Assembly (NCBI RefSeq): GCF_018889955.1
Contig: NZ_CP076545.1
Span: forward strand, 868,001 to 932,000
Direction of reading: 5' to 3'
Length of the DNA: 64,000 nucleotides
Source of the DNA: Collinsella sp. zg1085
GTDB taxonomy: Bacteria > Actinomycetota > Coriobacteriia > Coriobacteriales > Coriobacteriaceae
The first letter of the stretch is position 1; each line of letters starts with the position of its first letter. The translations under genes and the position numbers were made by a program. The notes under the pieces are model-generated. The model saw nothing but the letters and a program-made list of their open reading frames with translations, had not been told where the DNA came from and made no database searches. Positions 18,677-28,203 of the stretch are shown here, one piece after another.

Positions 18677-20976
18677 AACCCGCGATTTGTTTTCCTGCCC
18701 GTCCGTATATTTCACCCATTTGTGCCGCTGCGCTATCTATGGTTATGTGCTCTGGTTTTATGATGCAGCTTGCATGGAAGAGCTACCTTGCACAACAAGT
18801 GTTTCCTATAAGTGCAGCAGGACTGTTTGCAGGACTATCACTAAGCGCTTGCCTTGGTTTATACATAGTGCGCTTACGTACAGCTTTTTGTGCTAGCGCA
18901 TATCCGTATCTCGTTTGGATTGGTATAGGGCTGTGCATAGCATCACTCAGCTGTGCTCTCTGGATGTATCGGCAAACAAGTGCACTACATTGGCTTGATA
19001 GCACAACACACAAAAGCTATCAGCTTGAAACTAAAGGCGACCCTCAGATACATGAATACGGAGCTACGCAAACTGCCACGCTCATTGACAGCTCAGGCTT
19101 TTCTATAGGTACGGTGCACCTAAAAACACCTCAAGCCCTTGAGGCAGGAGTATGTATGCAAACAAGTGTTGTTCCGCAACGCTTTGATGATAGTCCATGG
19201 AGCCAAAATCGCTTCATGCAGGGAGAGTTTGCTGAAGTTTCACTTCGTGTCGTTCCATCTCAAGAACTCACTCTTAAACAAGATGCACTAACAAATTTTC
19301 GGCAAGTTATTCTGAGGATGCTTCAAGCGGATAAGGGAGAGGCTGAGGCTCTCTTAGCAGGTGTAATTTGTGGGCGCACCACTGAGCTTCATGGCACTGA
19401 TGTGAAGCAATGCTTTTCTGATTGCGGTCTTTCACACTTAATTGCTATATCAGGCGGACATCTCATTGTATGCATAAGCCTTGTTGAGCACCTACTTTTG
19501 TGCTTACATATCCCTCTCCGTCCTCGTTTGACTATGCTTATAGGGTTCATGTCTATATATGTTGTGTTTAGCGGTATGGCACCCTCAGCTATTCGGGCAC
19601 TTCTTATGATGAGTTCAAGCATGGTGGTGCGCTCATATGGGAGACGTCCGCACCAGATTTCAGGGCTTGCCTTTGCCGTCATGGTTTTGTTGGCGATACA
19701 GCCAGGCCTTGTTTTTGACTTAGGTTTTCAGCTTTCAGCACTATCGGTTTTAGGCCTAAGCATATTTGGTCCATATCTGCGCCATCATCTCAAGCAACTT
19801 CATATGAGTACCGGACTCACTGAAGCACTCTCTGCAACGCTAATTGCCATGCTCATGACAGCGCCACTAACCATTCCTCTCTCAAATAGCTTTTCTATTA
19901 TCGCTCCACTTGCAAATGTAGTGGTAGGGCCTCTTATAACGCTGGTTCTCACGATAGGCTTTATCGCGGCTCCTCTGGCCTATGCTATTCCGTTTGTACT
20001 TACTCCTGTGTTATACCTCGCTAGAACGGCAATATTTTTTGCACAGCTATTAGCTTCATTCCCGTTTGCCCAAATGAACGCCACTTTAGAGTGGTGGGGA
20101 GTAGCTCTTTGGTATTGCGCCATAGGTATGACCTATGTTTTATGGGATGCATTACGCCTACGACATATAGTGGTGCTTGTTTCATTGAGTGCATGTTTGG
20201 GCGTGAGCTTTTGTATCTATTGGCGCTACTTGGCTCCGCCCATGGTAGGCATATTGCAGATTGGACAGGGCGATTCTATTCTTATTCGCGATCATGACCA
20301 AGCAATATTGGTTGATGCGGGGGTTGATGATAAAGCAGCTCAAGCCTTAGCTCGCCAGCATGTTACTCATCTTGATGCAGTAGTGATTACTCACTGGGAT
20401 AAAGACCACTGGGGTGGTCTTCCTAAAATATTACAAACGGTGTCAGTTGATATGCTCTATGTTGCTCGTGGTGCAACAGCGCATACTCCGCTTCCTATTC
20501 GTTGGGCTTGGCGACACCATATTGCAGAGCTTATAAGGGGAGATAAACTATCGATAGGAAGTTTTAAGGCTGAGGTTATTTGGCCTATATCTAAAACCGA
20601 TGGAGAAGAAAATGCTTCCTCAGTATGTATGGTGGTGAGTTATACGCATGAGAAAAATCGACTTCGGGTGCTTTTAACAGGCGATACCGAGCTCGAACAG
20701 GAGCTTAAATATGCTCAAAGTGTTGGCGATATAGATGTTTTGAAGATAGGACATCATGGCTCAAAGGTTTCAACAAGCAAAGAGCTGCTTGACATACTAA
20801 CACCTGAGCTTGCGGTTGCAAGCGCTGGTAAACATAATCGTTATGGGCATCCCAGTCAAAAGTGCCAAAACGCCTGCCGCGAGGCACGGGTTCTGTTTAT
20901 GTGTACGAAAGACGTTGGTGACGTGCAGCTGTATCCATCGCCTTCTGGTGTTGTTGTTCAAACGCAATTCGAGTAA
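18673..20976 (+). CDS. comEC: ComEC/Rec2-family DNA uptake channel
   Basis: Polytopic membrane protein that passes single-stranded DNA into the cytoplasm during transformation. N-terminal helices lead to a DUF4131-like soluble part, followed by the Competence domain with many helices (about residues 215-500; ISGGHLIV marks its start). A C-terminal metallo-beta-lactamase-like domain carries LQIGQGDSILI, the metal motif THWDKDHWGG and GDTELEQE / GHHGSKVS. The 767-residue length is full size. The coding sequence looks intact. Competence itself would also need a pilus and ATPase, which are not in this window. Confidence 0.93.
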   Translation: MKPAICFPARPYISPICAAALSMVMCSGFMMQLAWKSYLAQQVFPISAAGLFAGLSLSACLGLYIVRLRTAFCASAYPYLVWIGIGLCIASLSCALWMYRQTSALHWLDSTTHKSYQLETKGDPQIHEYGATQTATLIDSSGFSIGTVHLKTPQALEAGVCMQTSVVPQRFDDSPWSQNRFMQGEFAEVSLRVVPSQELTLKQDALTNFRQVILRMLQADKGEAEALLAGVICGRTTELHGTDVKQCFSDCGLSHLIAISGGHLIVCISLVEHLLLCLHIPLRPRLTMLIGFMSIYVVFSGMAPSAIRALLMMSSSMVVRSYGRRPHQISGLAFAVMVLLAIQPGLVFDLGFQLSALSVLGLSIFGPYLRHHLKQLHMSTGLTEALSATLIAMLMTAPLTIPLSNSFSIIAPLANVVVGPLITLVLTIGFIAAPLAYAIPFVLTPVLYLARTAIFFAQLLASFPFAQMNATLEWWGVALWYCAIGMTYVLWDALRLRHIVVLVSLSACLGVSFCIYWRYLAPPMVGILQIGQGDSILIRDHDQAILVDAGVDDKAAQALARQHVTHLDAVVITHWDKDHWGGLPKILQTVSVDMLYVARGATAHTPLPIRWAWRHHIAELIRGDKLSIGSFKAEVIWPISKTDGEENASSVCMVVSYTHEKNRLRVLLTGDTELEQELKYAQSVGDIDVLKIGHHGSKVSTSKELLDILTPELAVASAGKHNRYGHPSQKCQNACREARVLFMCTKDVGDVQLYPSPSGVVVQTQFE

Positions 20977-21046
20977 GAACACTACCTCAGCTATGATAGA
21001 TACTCATACCATGAGTGATGTATGTAAGACCAAGGACAGGAGTATT

Positions 21047-22018
21047 GTGGCATCAGATGCTTTGCTTCCAGCTTATTTAGTGCTTGGAACCAACGAATTA
21101 AAGCGCCAGCGTGTAATTGCAAAGATGAAAGCACGTTTAGAGGCAAGCGGTATGCTTGATTTCAATCTGGACGAGCGTGAACTAAGCGCCGATACTCCTA
21201 TTGATGATATCGTGAGCTCACTTAATACCTTTCCCATGGGTGCAGATTTTAGGCTGGTTATTTTATATGGCTGCGATCGGCTTCCTAAGACAATTTCTGA
21301 GCCCTTAATTGACTATCTAGCGTCACCCGCCGCAACTACCGTATGCTTACTTGTTGCTGGTAGTTTGGCAAAAAATACGCGCTTATATAAAGCAATTGCA
21401 GCCCTTGGAAAGCAAGCTATTCTTGACTGCTCACCCACAAAGGCATATGAACTCCCACGTCTAGCAATTAAACAAATGCAAGGGCTCTATCAAAAGCAGC
21501 TTGATATGTCTGCCGCACAGGAACTCATTACGCGTATTGGTGATGATGAGCGCCTATTAGCAACAACACTTGAACGCTTAGCGCAACAAGTGAATGTGCC
21601 CCAGGTTTCAAAACATGATATTGAACGTTTAGTTGCTCGAACCGCAGAAGCACAGCCCTGGCCTTTCCTTGATGCGGTAAGCGCGCGTGATGCAAAGCAA
21701 GCAATGCTTTTACTGCGTCGTATGCCACAAGGGTCTGAAGTATATCTGCAGAGCTTAGTGGTTCGGCGTTTGCGTGAGCTTTTGATTGCGCAGTGTTTGG
21801 ACGAACGCCGAGAGTCAGGCAGCTTATCAAAACGTTTGGGTCGTCAGGACTGGCAGGTTAAACATCATATTCATTGGGCACGGGGTTTTTCGCATGACGA
21901 GTTAATTAACGCGCTCAGAACAGCAGCAGACCTTGAGCAGACACTTAAAGGCTCCGGTGATTCAGCTCTAGCCTTTGAGCTATGGGTGATGAATATTTGC
22001 ACAAAGCAGAGTGTTTAA
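21047..22018 (+). CDS. holA: DNA polymerase III delta subunit
   Basis: Clamp-loader subunit that opens the beta sliding clamp. The frame reaches back to 20810 but overlaps comEC there. GTG 21047 is chosen because AGGAG lies 4 bp before it; the 323-residue product then begins ASDALLPAYLVLGTNELKRQ, matching the family's opening strand. ATG 20993 and 21011 are alternatives. The domain-2 segment TTVCLLVAG and the C-terminal helical collar (MLLLRRMPQGSEVYLQSLVVRRLRE region) are recognisable. comEC-holA-(rpsT, opposite)-lepA is a common Gram-positive arrangement. Confidence 0.88.
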   Translation: MASDALLPAYLVLGTNELKRQRVIAKMKARLEASGMLDFNLDERELSADTPIDDIVSSLNTFPMGADFRLVILYGCDRLPKTISEPLIDYLASPAATTVCLLVAGSLAKNTRLYKAIAALGKQAILDCSPTKAYELPRLAIKQMQGLYQKQLDMSAAQELITRIGDDERLLATTLERLAQQVNVPQVSKHDIERLVARTAEAQPWPFLDAVSARDAKQAMLLLRRMPQGSEVYLQSLVVRRLRELLIAQCLDERRESGSLSKRLGRQDWQVKHHIHWARGFSHDELINALRTAADLEQTLKGSGDSALAFELWVMNICTKQSV

Positions 22019-22176
22019 TTATTTATTTATGCGCGCAACGCTGCTGCTAGAACCAGATAGTCCTTATACATCACCTTGTTTTTATGCCCAGAACACCCCA
22101 CATAAAGAAGAGGTTAACAAGGATAGGTTTAATTGGGCATTACATTATTAGACGCTTGTACCAGATGTCGCAGCAC

Positions 22177-22204
22177 AAAAAACCCGACATACGAGATGCC
22201 GGGT
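22177..22204 (-). terminator. Rho-independent terminator of rpsT
   Basis: On the - strand ACCCGGCAT pairs with ATGTCGGGT (22204-22196 with 22190-22182), followed by six T. One pair is G-U on the - strand but A-C on the + strand, which supports - strand use. The 261 bp between holA and rpsT (22019-22279) hold nothing else recognised. Confidence 0.88.
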
Positions 22205-22279
22205 ATACAAACGTGTTGATGCTCAAGCTCCCATAGAAAGCCTTTGAAAAGCTTGAGCGAGAGTTTAGAAAGCAAGCGC

Positions 22280-22540
22280 TTAGAGGGAGTTGACCAAGTG
22301 CTGAACGCCGCTCTTGCGATTAGCAGCTTGATTCTTATGAATCACACCTTTGGCAACAGCCTTATCAAGTGCACGATAGGCACGAGTTGCTGCTGCTTGG
22401 GCGGCAGCTTTATCGCCAGCCTCCACGGCAGCATGGACATGCTTAACGAGTGTTTTGAGCTCGGAGCGAACCGCCTTGTTGCGTACGCGAGCAACTTCGC
22501 TGGTGCGGATGCGCTTCTTCTGAGACTTGATGTTAGCCAC
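22280..22540 (-). CDS. rpsT: 30S ribosomal protein S20
   Basis: Primary 16S rRNA-binding protein of the small subunit. It starts at GTG (22540-22538) and reads MANIKSQKKRIRTSEVARVR. AAGGA lies upstream on the - strand. The 86-residue length and very high Lys/Arg/Ala content match S20, including KNQAANRKSGVQHLVN at the end. The open frame continues upstream to 22675 but that part is not S20-like. It is divergent from lepA and convergent with holA, with its own promoter and terminator. Confidence 0.96.
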   Translation of the reverse strand: MANIKSQKKRIRTSEVARVRNKAVRSELKTLVKHVHAAVEAGDKAAAQAAATRAYRALDKAVAKGVIHKNQAANRKSGVQHLVNSL

Positions 22541-22613
22541 TTCTTGGTTCCTTTCTGGATGAAGCTTTGTTTGAGTGTGGACACTGAGACACGGTTCCTT
22601 CAAACAGTAGATG

Positions 22614-22641
22614 AGTATAACATCAAATTTCCTGCTTGCAA
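22614..22641 (-). promoter_or_regulatory. Sigma-70 promoter for rpsT
   Basis: On the - strand TTGCAA (22641-22636), 16-bp spacer, TATACT (22619-22614). This leaves a 5' leader of about 65 nt before the rpsT GTG. Confidence 0.7.
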
Positions 22642-22719
22642 CAGGAAAAGCCTGTGGAATAGCCGTGACGACCACGATTTATGCACGACTTCACTCTCAC
22701 CGTTGCGCGTGTAATTCGC

Positions 22720-22733
22720 TATCATATCGCTTA
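22720..22733 (+). promoter_or_regulatory. Candidate -10 element for a leaderless lepA transcript
   Basis: TATCAT (22720-22725) is separated by only 7 bp from the lepA ATG, so transcription would begin at or next to the start codon. No Shine-Dalgarno-like sequence precedes the ATG. No good -35 is seen at 16-18 bp (TCACCG region), so the call is tentative. Confidence 0.4.
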
Positions 22734-24541
22734 TGAATACAACAGACACCACACATATCAGGAACTTTTCCATTGTCGCCCATATTGACCATGGTAAGTC
22801 CACTATCTCAGACCGCATCCTTGAATTTACGCGCACCGTTGAAGAGCGTGATATGGAAGCGCAGTTATTGGATACGATGGATATTGAGCGTGAGCGCGGT
22901 ATCACCATCAAATCTAACGCTGTTCGCGTCATGTATGATGCCGACGATGGAGATTCTTATCAATTCAATCTCATTGATACACCGGGTCATGTTGACTTTA
23001 CGTATGAAGTATCACGCTCGCTTGCTGCATGCGAAGGTGCAGTGCTGGTGGTTGATGCAACGCAGGGTGTTGAAGCGCAAACCGTTTCAAATGCCAATCT
23101 AGCAATGAACGCTAATCTTGACATCGTGCCAACCATCAACAAGATTGACCTTCCAAGTGCTCATCCTGAAGAAGTAAAACTTGAGATTGAAGATGAACTT
23201 GCAATTCCTGCCGATGATGCGGTGTGCGTATCTGGCAAAACAGGTGCTGGTATTCATGATTTGCTTGAAGCTATTGTATGTCTCATTCAAGCACCTACCG
23301 GGTCGAGCGAGGCTCCACTCAAGGCGCTTATCCTCGACTCATATTTTGACGAATATCGTGGTGTTGTCGCTATGGTTCGCGTCTTTGATGGCATCATAAA
23401 AAAGGGCGACACGTTAAGCCTTATGCAGGCAGGCATCGACTTTTTAGTCGATGGAGTAGGTGTAAAGCAACCCGCCGAAACCCCCGTTGCACAGTTGGGT
23501 GTTGGTGAGGTTGGCTTTGTAGTTACTGGTCTTAAAGACCCTGAGGCGGTACATGTAGGTGACACCCTTACCTATCGCGACCGTGCTTGTGATGCCCCCT
23601 TAAGTGGGTATCGCGAGGCAAAGCCTATGGTATACACCGGACTGTTTCCCATAGACAACAAAGAGTATGAGAACTTGCGTGATGCTCTTGAAAAACTGCA
23701 TGTCAACGATCCATCGCTCACGTGGACCCCTGAAACTTCGGTAGCGCTCGGCTTTGGTTTTCGCGTGGGCTTTTTAGGGCTCCTTCATATGGAAGTAGTC
23801 AAAGAGCGTTTGGAACGCGAGTTTGACCTTAATCTCATTGCCACCAGCCCAAGCGTTGACTATCACGTCTTTAAAACCGATGGCAGTATGCTTGCTGTCA
23901 GAAGCCCTCAGGATTTACCTGATGTTACCCGTATTAATCATATTGAGGAGCCATATCTCAGAGCAAAGGTTATTTGCCCACCTGAATATACAGGCGCGGT
24001 TATGCAACTTGCAATTGAGCATCGTGGTATCACAACAGACATTATTCATCTATCGCAGCGCTCGGTTGAGATGCGCTTCGACATTCCCTTGGCTGAGCTC
24101 ATCTTAGATTTCTTTGATCAACTCAAAAGCCGCACCAAGGGCTATGCCTCGCTTGACTATGAATTTAGCGATTACCGCCAAAGCGATTTGGTCAAACTTG
24201 ATATTTTGCTTTCAGGTGATGACGTTGATGCCCTGTCTTTTATTGTGCATAAAGATAAGGCATACGGACTTGCACGCGCCCTGTGTGACAAGCTAAAAGA
24301 AATCATTCCACGCCAGCTCTTTGAGGTTCCTATTCAAGGTGCTATCGGAAACAAAATCATTGCCCGCTCAACAGTTAAGGCTCGCCGTAAGGACGTGTTG
24401 GCAAAATGCTACGGTGGTGATATTTCGCGCAAGCGCAAGCTCTTGGAGAAGCAAAAAGAAGGAAAGAAACGCATGAAGGCAATTGGAAGCGTTGAGGTTC
24501 CACAAGAAGCGTTCTTAGCAATCCTTAAGGTCGATGAGTAA
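22733..24541 (+). CDS. lepA: Elongation factor 4 (back-translocase LepA)
   Basis: Ribosome-binding GTPase linked to translation quality and 30S assembly. G1 is AHIDHGKST near residue 17, followed by [16 protein letters not shown] and NKID. Domains II and III and the EF-4-specific C-terminal domain follow, ending with the signature [20 protein letters not shown] (about residues 565-585). The 602-residue length is normal. The start is firm from homology to family N-termini ([13 protein letters not shown]). dusB begins 3 bp after the stop, so the two genes are co-transcribed. Confidence 0.97.
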   Translation: MNTTDTTHIRNFSIVAHIDHGKSTISDRILEFTRTVEERDMEAQLLDTMDIERERGITIKSNAVRVMYDADDGDSYQFNLIDTPGHVDFTYEVSRSLAACEGAVLVVDATQGVEAQTVSNANLAMNANLDIVPTINKIDLPSAHPEEVKLEIEDELAIPADDAVCVSGKTGAGIHDLLEAIVCLIQAPTGSSEAPLKALILDSYFDEYRGVVAMVRVFDGIIKKGDTLSLMQAGIDFLVDGVGVKQPAETPVAQLGVGEVGFVVTGLKDPEAVHVGDTLTYRDRACDAPLSGYREAKPMVYTGLFPIDNKEYENLRDALEKLHVNDPSLTWTPETSVALGFGFRVGFLGLLHMEVVKERLEREFDLNLIATSPSVDYHVFKTDGSMLAVRSPQDLPDVTRINHIEEPYLRAKVICPPEYTGAVMQLAIEHRGITTDIIHLSQRSVEMRFDIPLAELILDFFDQLKSRTKGYASLDYEFSDYRQSDLVKLDILLSGDDVDALSFIVHKDKAYGLARALCDKLKEIIPRQLFEVPIQGAIGNKIIARSTVKARRKDVLAKCYGGDISRKRKLLEKQKEGKKRMKAIGSVEVPQEAFLAILKVDE

Positions 24542-24544
24542 CCT

Positions 24545-25573
24545 ATGACATCACCATATCCTCAGGCTATACGGGATAGGTTGAATGAGCAGCCTTTTCT
24601 TTTAGCTCCTATGGCAGGTGTCACCGATGCGGCATATCGTATGATGTGTTACCGTCATGGTGCTCAGCTTGCATATTCTGAGATGGTTTCGGTTGCGGGT
24701 CTTGCGTTTGCAAGTGAAAAAACATGGGATTTAGTTTTACCTGCAGATGAGGAGCCGCATATTGCTGTGCAGTTGTTTGGCTCAAAGCCTGAACAGTTTG
24801 CGTCAGCGGTGCATGGTATCCAGAACCGTTTACAAGAAAAGCTGGCACTCATCGATATTAATATGGCTTGTCCAGCTCGTAAGGTTATTACAAAAGGGGA
24901 GGGCTCTGCCTTACTTGATCAGCCTGAGTTGGCTGAGGCGATTGTACGTGCTTGTACGCGTGAAGCGCAGGTTCCGGTAACAGTTAAGCTGCGACGCGCA
25001 TTTCGGTCTGGTCCAGATGTAGCACCTGACATTGCGGCACGCCTTGAGGCGGCAGGTATTGCTGCTGTGGCAATTCATGGTCGCACAGCCAGCCAGCTCT
25101 ATACGGGACGGGCTGATTGGTCGGTTATTGATGCTGTGGCTGCTCGGGTGCAGGTGCCAGTTATTGGTAGCGGTGATGTTATGTCTGCAGCAGATGCCGT
25201 GCATATGCTGAGCTCAACCAAGGCATCTGGTGTCATGGTTGCGCGGGGAAGCTACGGTAATCCCTGGATTTTTGAAGATGCATTACAACTTTTACATGCT
25301 GGTACTATACCTCGTGATAAGCAGATGCATGAGCGCCTTGATGCACTAGCAGAACATATTGACCTAACCCATAAAACCGGTGCTCATATGCGGCGCGCTC
25401 GAAGCTTTGCCAGCTGGTACTTAAAGGGTATGCCTCACGCTGCCGCTTGGCGTGCCTCGGTTGTGAAATGCGAAAGCTATGAAGATTTCCGCCGTCTCAT
25501 TGATGATATGCGCACGCATCTATCCAATGTAGATGACTCTCAAACTGAGCACCATTCATCACGCGACGCATGA
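24545..25573 (+). CDS. dusB: tRNA dihydrouridine synthase, DusB-like
   Basis: FMN enzyme that reduces specific uridines in the tRNA D-loop. The TIM-barrel N-terminus carries the FMN-site LLAPMAGVTDAAYR. The catalytic cysteine lies in NMACPARKVITKGEGSALL near residue 105. HGRTASQLYTG and the phosphate-binding IGSGDV and MVARGSYGNPW follow. The product is 342 residues. Which D-loop position it modifies cannot be read here, so the DusB subtype is a best guess. Its stop overlaps the hemW ATG by 4 bp. Confidence 0.92.
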   Translation: MTSPYPQAIRDRLNEQPFLLAPMAGVTDAAYRMMCYRHGAQLAYSEMVSVAGLAFASEKTWDLVLPADEEPHIAVQLFGSKPEQFASAVHGIQNRLQEKLALIDINMACPARKVITKGEGSALLDQPELAEAIVRACTREAQVPVTVKLRRAFRSGPDVAPDIAARLEAAGIAAVAIHGRTASQLYTGRADWSVIDAVAARVQVPVIGSGDVMSAADAVHMLSSTKASGVMVARGSYGNPWIFEDALQLLHAGTIPRDKQMHERLDALAEHIDLTHKTGAHMRRARSFASWYLKGMPHAAAWRASVVKCESYEDFRRLIDDMRTHLSNVDDSQTEHHSSRDA

Positions 25574-26805
25574 TAGAGGGTCTGTATCTACATATTCCTT
25601 TTTGTCATGCCAAATGTGCTTACTGCGATTTTTGTAGCTCTGCGGAACGTGCCGAACTTGCTCACGCAGATGCATATGCAGAAAAACTGCGGGCACTGAT
25701 AGAGCAGTTGAGCGGTCTTGGATTGTTTGAGAATATGCGCAGTGCCTATATTGGTGGCGGAACGCCAAGCCTGCTTATGCCAGATTCCCTCCATCTGCTG
25801 GTATCACAGATTAATACCTTGTCTCAGAGCTCGCTTTCTGAGCTAAGCGTTGAAGCAAATCCTGAGTCTCTTGATGATGAACGTTTAGCTGCGCTGGTAG
25901 CATCTGGTGCTACCCGTATTTCTATGGGACTACAATCAACGCATAAGCTTGAGCTAGCTGCACTGGGGCGCATCCACAGTGCAGAGCAAGGCCTGATGCG
26001 TGCACAAGCGGTGCTACAAACCCCACTTACACTCTCTCTCGATGTAATGTGTGGGATTCCCTACCAAACACCAAAGAGCTGGTCAGATACCTTAGACAAT
26101 CTAATAGCTCTCAAGCCGCATCATATAAGCTGCTATCCTTTAATTATTGAGGAGGGCACAGGTTTTGCTGCTGCTGTAAACAGGGGTGATATAGATGAGC
26201 CTGATGAAGATTTGCAAGCTCAGTATATGGAGTATGCACAATCGGTTTTAACAGATGCAGGTTATGCACGTTATGAAGTTGCTTCATATGCGCTTGATGG
26301 TGCTCTTTGCTTGCATAACCTGATGTATTGGTCAGGAGGCGAATATCTAGGCCTTGGCAGCTCGGCGGCAAGCATGCTAAGCCCCACATCGTATAAGCGC
26401 TTGCAAACAGTTTTTGTACAACTACCACAGCTGCAAACTGATACGGCGCGGGTACGCCTACGCATGGAAAGTATGGCGTCTGAACTTATAGAGGTACATG
26501 ACTTCTCAGAGATACGCTTTGAGCTTGAAGAACTTAACGAATGTGAGGCAGTAGCAGAAGATTTTATGCTTGCATGCCGAACTGCCGCTGGCATTTCGCA
26601 GCAGTTGCTCGAACGTGGTGCGGATGTAATTGATGCAGATGCTCTGAGGCGCACAATCGATATGGTAATTGCACAGGGTCTCGCACGCTGGGAGAGCAAC
26701 TCGCTGGGTCAGGCTCTTATACCAACACACACTGGTTGGCTTTTAGGCAATCAGCTCTATGGTGCATTTTGGGATTTGCACGAGCACCCAAAAGCTTTTT
26801 GTTAA
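25570..26805 (+). CDS. hemW: Radical SAM heme chaperone HemW-like protein
   Basis: HemW-type proteins (once called oxygen-independent coproporphyrinogen III oxidase-like) bind a [4Fe-4S] cluster and deliver heme. The cluster motif CHAKCAYCDFC lies near residue 12-22, with the extra cysteine typical of HemN/HemW. YIGGGTPSLL, SVEANPES and RISMGLQS follow. The C-terminal HemN_C-type domain is present. The length of 411 fits. It lacks any sign of the longer HemN N-terminus, so HemW is favoured. lepA-hemW linkage is common in Gram-positive bacteria. Confidence 0.88.
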   Translation: MIEGLYLHIPFCHAKCAYCDFCSSAERAELAHADAYAEKLRALIEQLSGLGLFENMRSAYIGGGTPSLLMPDSLHLLVSQINTLSQSSLSELSVEANPESLDDERLAALVASGATRISMGLQSTHKLELAALGRIHSAEQGLMRAQAVLQTPLTLSLDVMCGIPYQTPKSWSDTLDNLIALKPHHISCYPLIIEEGTGFAAAVNRGDIDEPDEDLQAQYMEYAQSVLTDAGYARYEVASYALDGALCLHNLMYWSGGEYLGLGSSAASMLSPTSYKRLQTVFVQLPQLQTDTARVRLRMESMASELIEVHDFSEIRFELEELNECEAVAEDFMLACRTAAGISQQLLERGADVIDADALRRTIDMVIAQGLARWESNSLGQALIPTHTGWLLGNQLYGAFWDLHEHPKAFC

Positions 26806-26816
26806 TGCTCGTTTTT
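26781..26816 (+). terminator. Possible terminator at the hemW end
   Basis: CGAGCA (26781-26786) pairs with TGCTCG (26806-26811), followed by TTTTT. The loop is long (19 nt) and the stem short, and it spans the stop codon. The next 190 bp before dnaJ hold no recognised feature. Confidence 0.45.
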
Positions 26817-27009
26817 AGCTCATTACTCCCAATCTGTTCAGCGCTTCATAGAGCTATTCGTTATCAATTCTATGCACATAAGAAGTGCGCAAAGCTCATT
26901 TTTTCCTTATGCTTTTATATCTAAGCTACGTCTTTGCTCAAAACGGGGTATCCTTGTGCATCTCTATTGTTCATACATGAGCAACGCCTGCGAAAGGATT
27001 TAAGCGCTT

Positions 27010-28047
27010 ATGCCTCATATGAACCAGAAAGATTACTATGCTCTTTTAGGTGTTGCATCCACAGCAACCAAGAAAGAGATACAAAAGGCGTTTCAGAAAA
27101 AAGCGCGCACCTTGCATCCTGATGTCAATAAAGCGCCTGATGCTGAGGCTCAATTCAAGGAGGTATCAGAGGCATACGCCGTGCTATCTGACGATCAAAA
27201 GCGTGCCCGCTATGATGCGCTCCGTGCTGGAAATCCATTTGCTGGCTACAGCAATACTGCTCCAAGCTCTGCGGGTGGAGCATATACAGCAGGTGGGTTT
27301 GGCGCCTTTCCCTTTGGATTTCCCTTTGATATGGCTCATTCAAACCGCCCTCGAAGCTCTGCATATCACCCTGAGCACGGGGCAGATGTAGTCATTGAAC
27401 TTGAATTGAGTCATGAAGAAGCGCAAGCAGGTGTAACACGCACCATTAGCTATCAACGCTTTGAGCCGTGTGACGCCTGTCAAGGTAGCGGGTCTGTTGC
27501 GACTGAGCACGCACGCAGGTGTCCCACCTGTAACGGTATGGGCTCCATTGCCGTTGATTTGTCATTCTTATTTGGAAGTGGCGCTGCTCAGATGCAGTGT
27601 CCCGAGTGCGAGGGAAGTGGCCAGGTTGTGGCAGATCCGTGTCCTGCATGTACCGGATCAGGGCGGCAGCGGCACCTTGACCATGCCCAGATTCACTTTG
27701 AGGCCAATACGCACGACGGTGATGTGGTGCGCCTACCCGCAAAGGGCAATGCAGGTACAAACGGTGCTGGAGCCGGTGACTTTGTAATTCGCGCGCACGT
27801 TGCAGCTGAGCGCCTTGATGCGCGGGCGCGCATGGGTTTTGGTATGATTGGTGTGGCACTACCGTTTCTTGTTCTTGCAATGGTATCTGGTTCCATAAAC
27901 ATATTTTCAATCGTCTCCATGCTTCCGCTTATCTATGGTGTTGTTTCAATTTTGTCATCAAGGCCTCATACGCACACCAGCCTCTGGTGGCGCAGAGGCG
28001 CTCAAACACTTGTACAAGGTATGAGTAATAGCTTGATTTGGGCATAG
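27010..28047 (+). CDS. DnaJ-like co-chaperone with C-terminal membrane helices
   Basis: The N-terminal J domain (about residues 7-72) has the HPD motif at 36-38, needed to stimulate DnaK ATPase. A Gly/Phe-rich linker follows (about 75-110). A complete four-part zinc region has C154/C157, C171/C174, C197/C200 and C211/C214. Only part of the client-binding C-terminal domain follows. The second C-terminal domain and dimerisation region of classical DnaJ are replaced by two hydrophobic stretches (about 275-293 and 296-316) and a short basic tail. The protein is therefore probably membrane-tethered. A normal DnaJ is encoded just downstream, so this is a specialised paralog. An in-frame ATG at 27019 is an alternative start. 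Confidence 0.85.
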   Translation: MPHMNQKDYYALLGVASTATKKEIQKAFQKKARTLHPDVNKAPDAEAQFKEVSEAYAVLSDDQKRARYDALRAGNPFAGYSNTAPSSAGGAYTAGGFGAFPFGFPFDMAHSNRPRSSAYHPEHGADVVIELELSHEEAQAGVTRTISYQRFEPCDACQGSGSVATEHARRCPTCNGMGSIAVDLSFLFGSGAAQMQCPECEGSGQVVADPCPACTGSGRQRHLDHAQIHFEANTHDGDVVRLPAKGNAGTNGAGAGDFVIRAHVAAERLDARARMGFGMIGVALPFLVLAMVSGSINIFSIVSMLPLIYGVVSILSSRPHTHTSLWWRRGAQTLVQGMSNSLIWA

Positions 28048-28110
28048 CTGCTCGTTTGGTTTACGAGCTGTAGCCAGAGCATGTTACTCTATTAGCAAAG
28101 GTGTTATAAA

Positions 28111-28175
28111 CCGAAACCTTCGGGGCATAATGGCGCTAGTTACAATAAACACCTCGGGATACGTCCTGAGGTGTT
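28111..28175 (+). promoter_or_regulatory. Hairpins in the intergenic region before dnaJ
   Basis: CCGAA-ACC-TTCGG (28111-28123) is followed by a 12-bp hairpin (28148-28159 with 28164-28175, one G-U pair, TACG loop). The tail is T-rich (TTCTTCT) rather than a pure T run. It may terminate the upstream gene or attenuate dnaJ. No CIRCE or HAIR heat-shock operator was found. Confidence 0.6.
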
Positions 28176-28203
28176 CTTCTGCCATAAGAGAGGACGTTTT
28201 CAG

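Noticed and set aside
22244-22714. 156-codon + strand open frame over rpsT
   Set aside because: Antisense shadow of ribosomal protein S20, which has its own promoter, ribosome binding site and terminator.
26271-26699. 142-codon - strand open frame in hemW
   Set aside because: Shadow frame with biased Ser/Arg content and no start context.
26806-28203. CIRCE or HAIR heat-shock operators near the dnaJ genes
   Set aside because: Looked for TTAGCACTC-N9-GAGTGCTAA and CTTGAGT-N7-ACTCAAG; neither is present.
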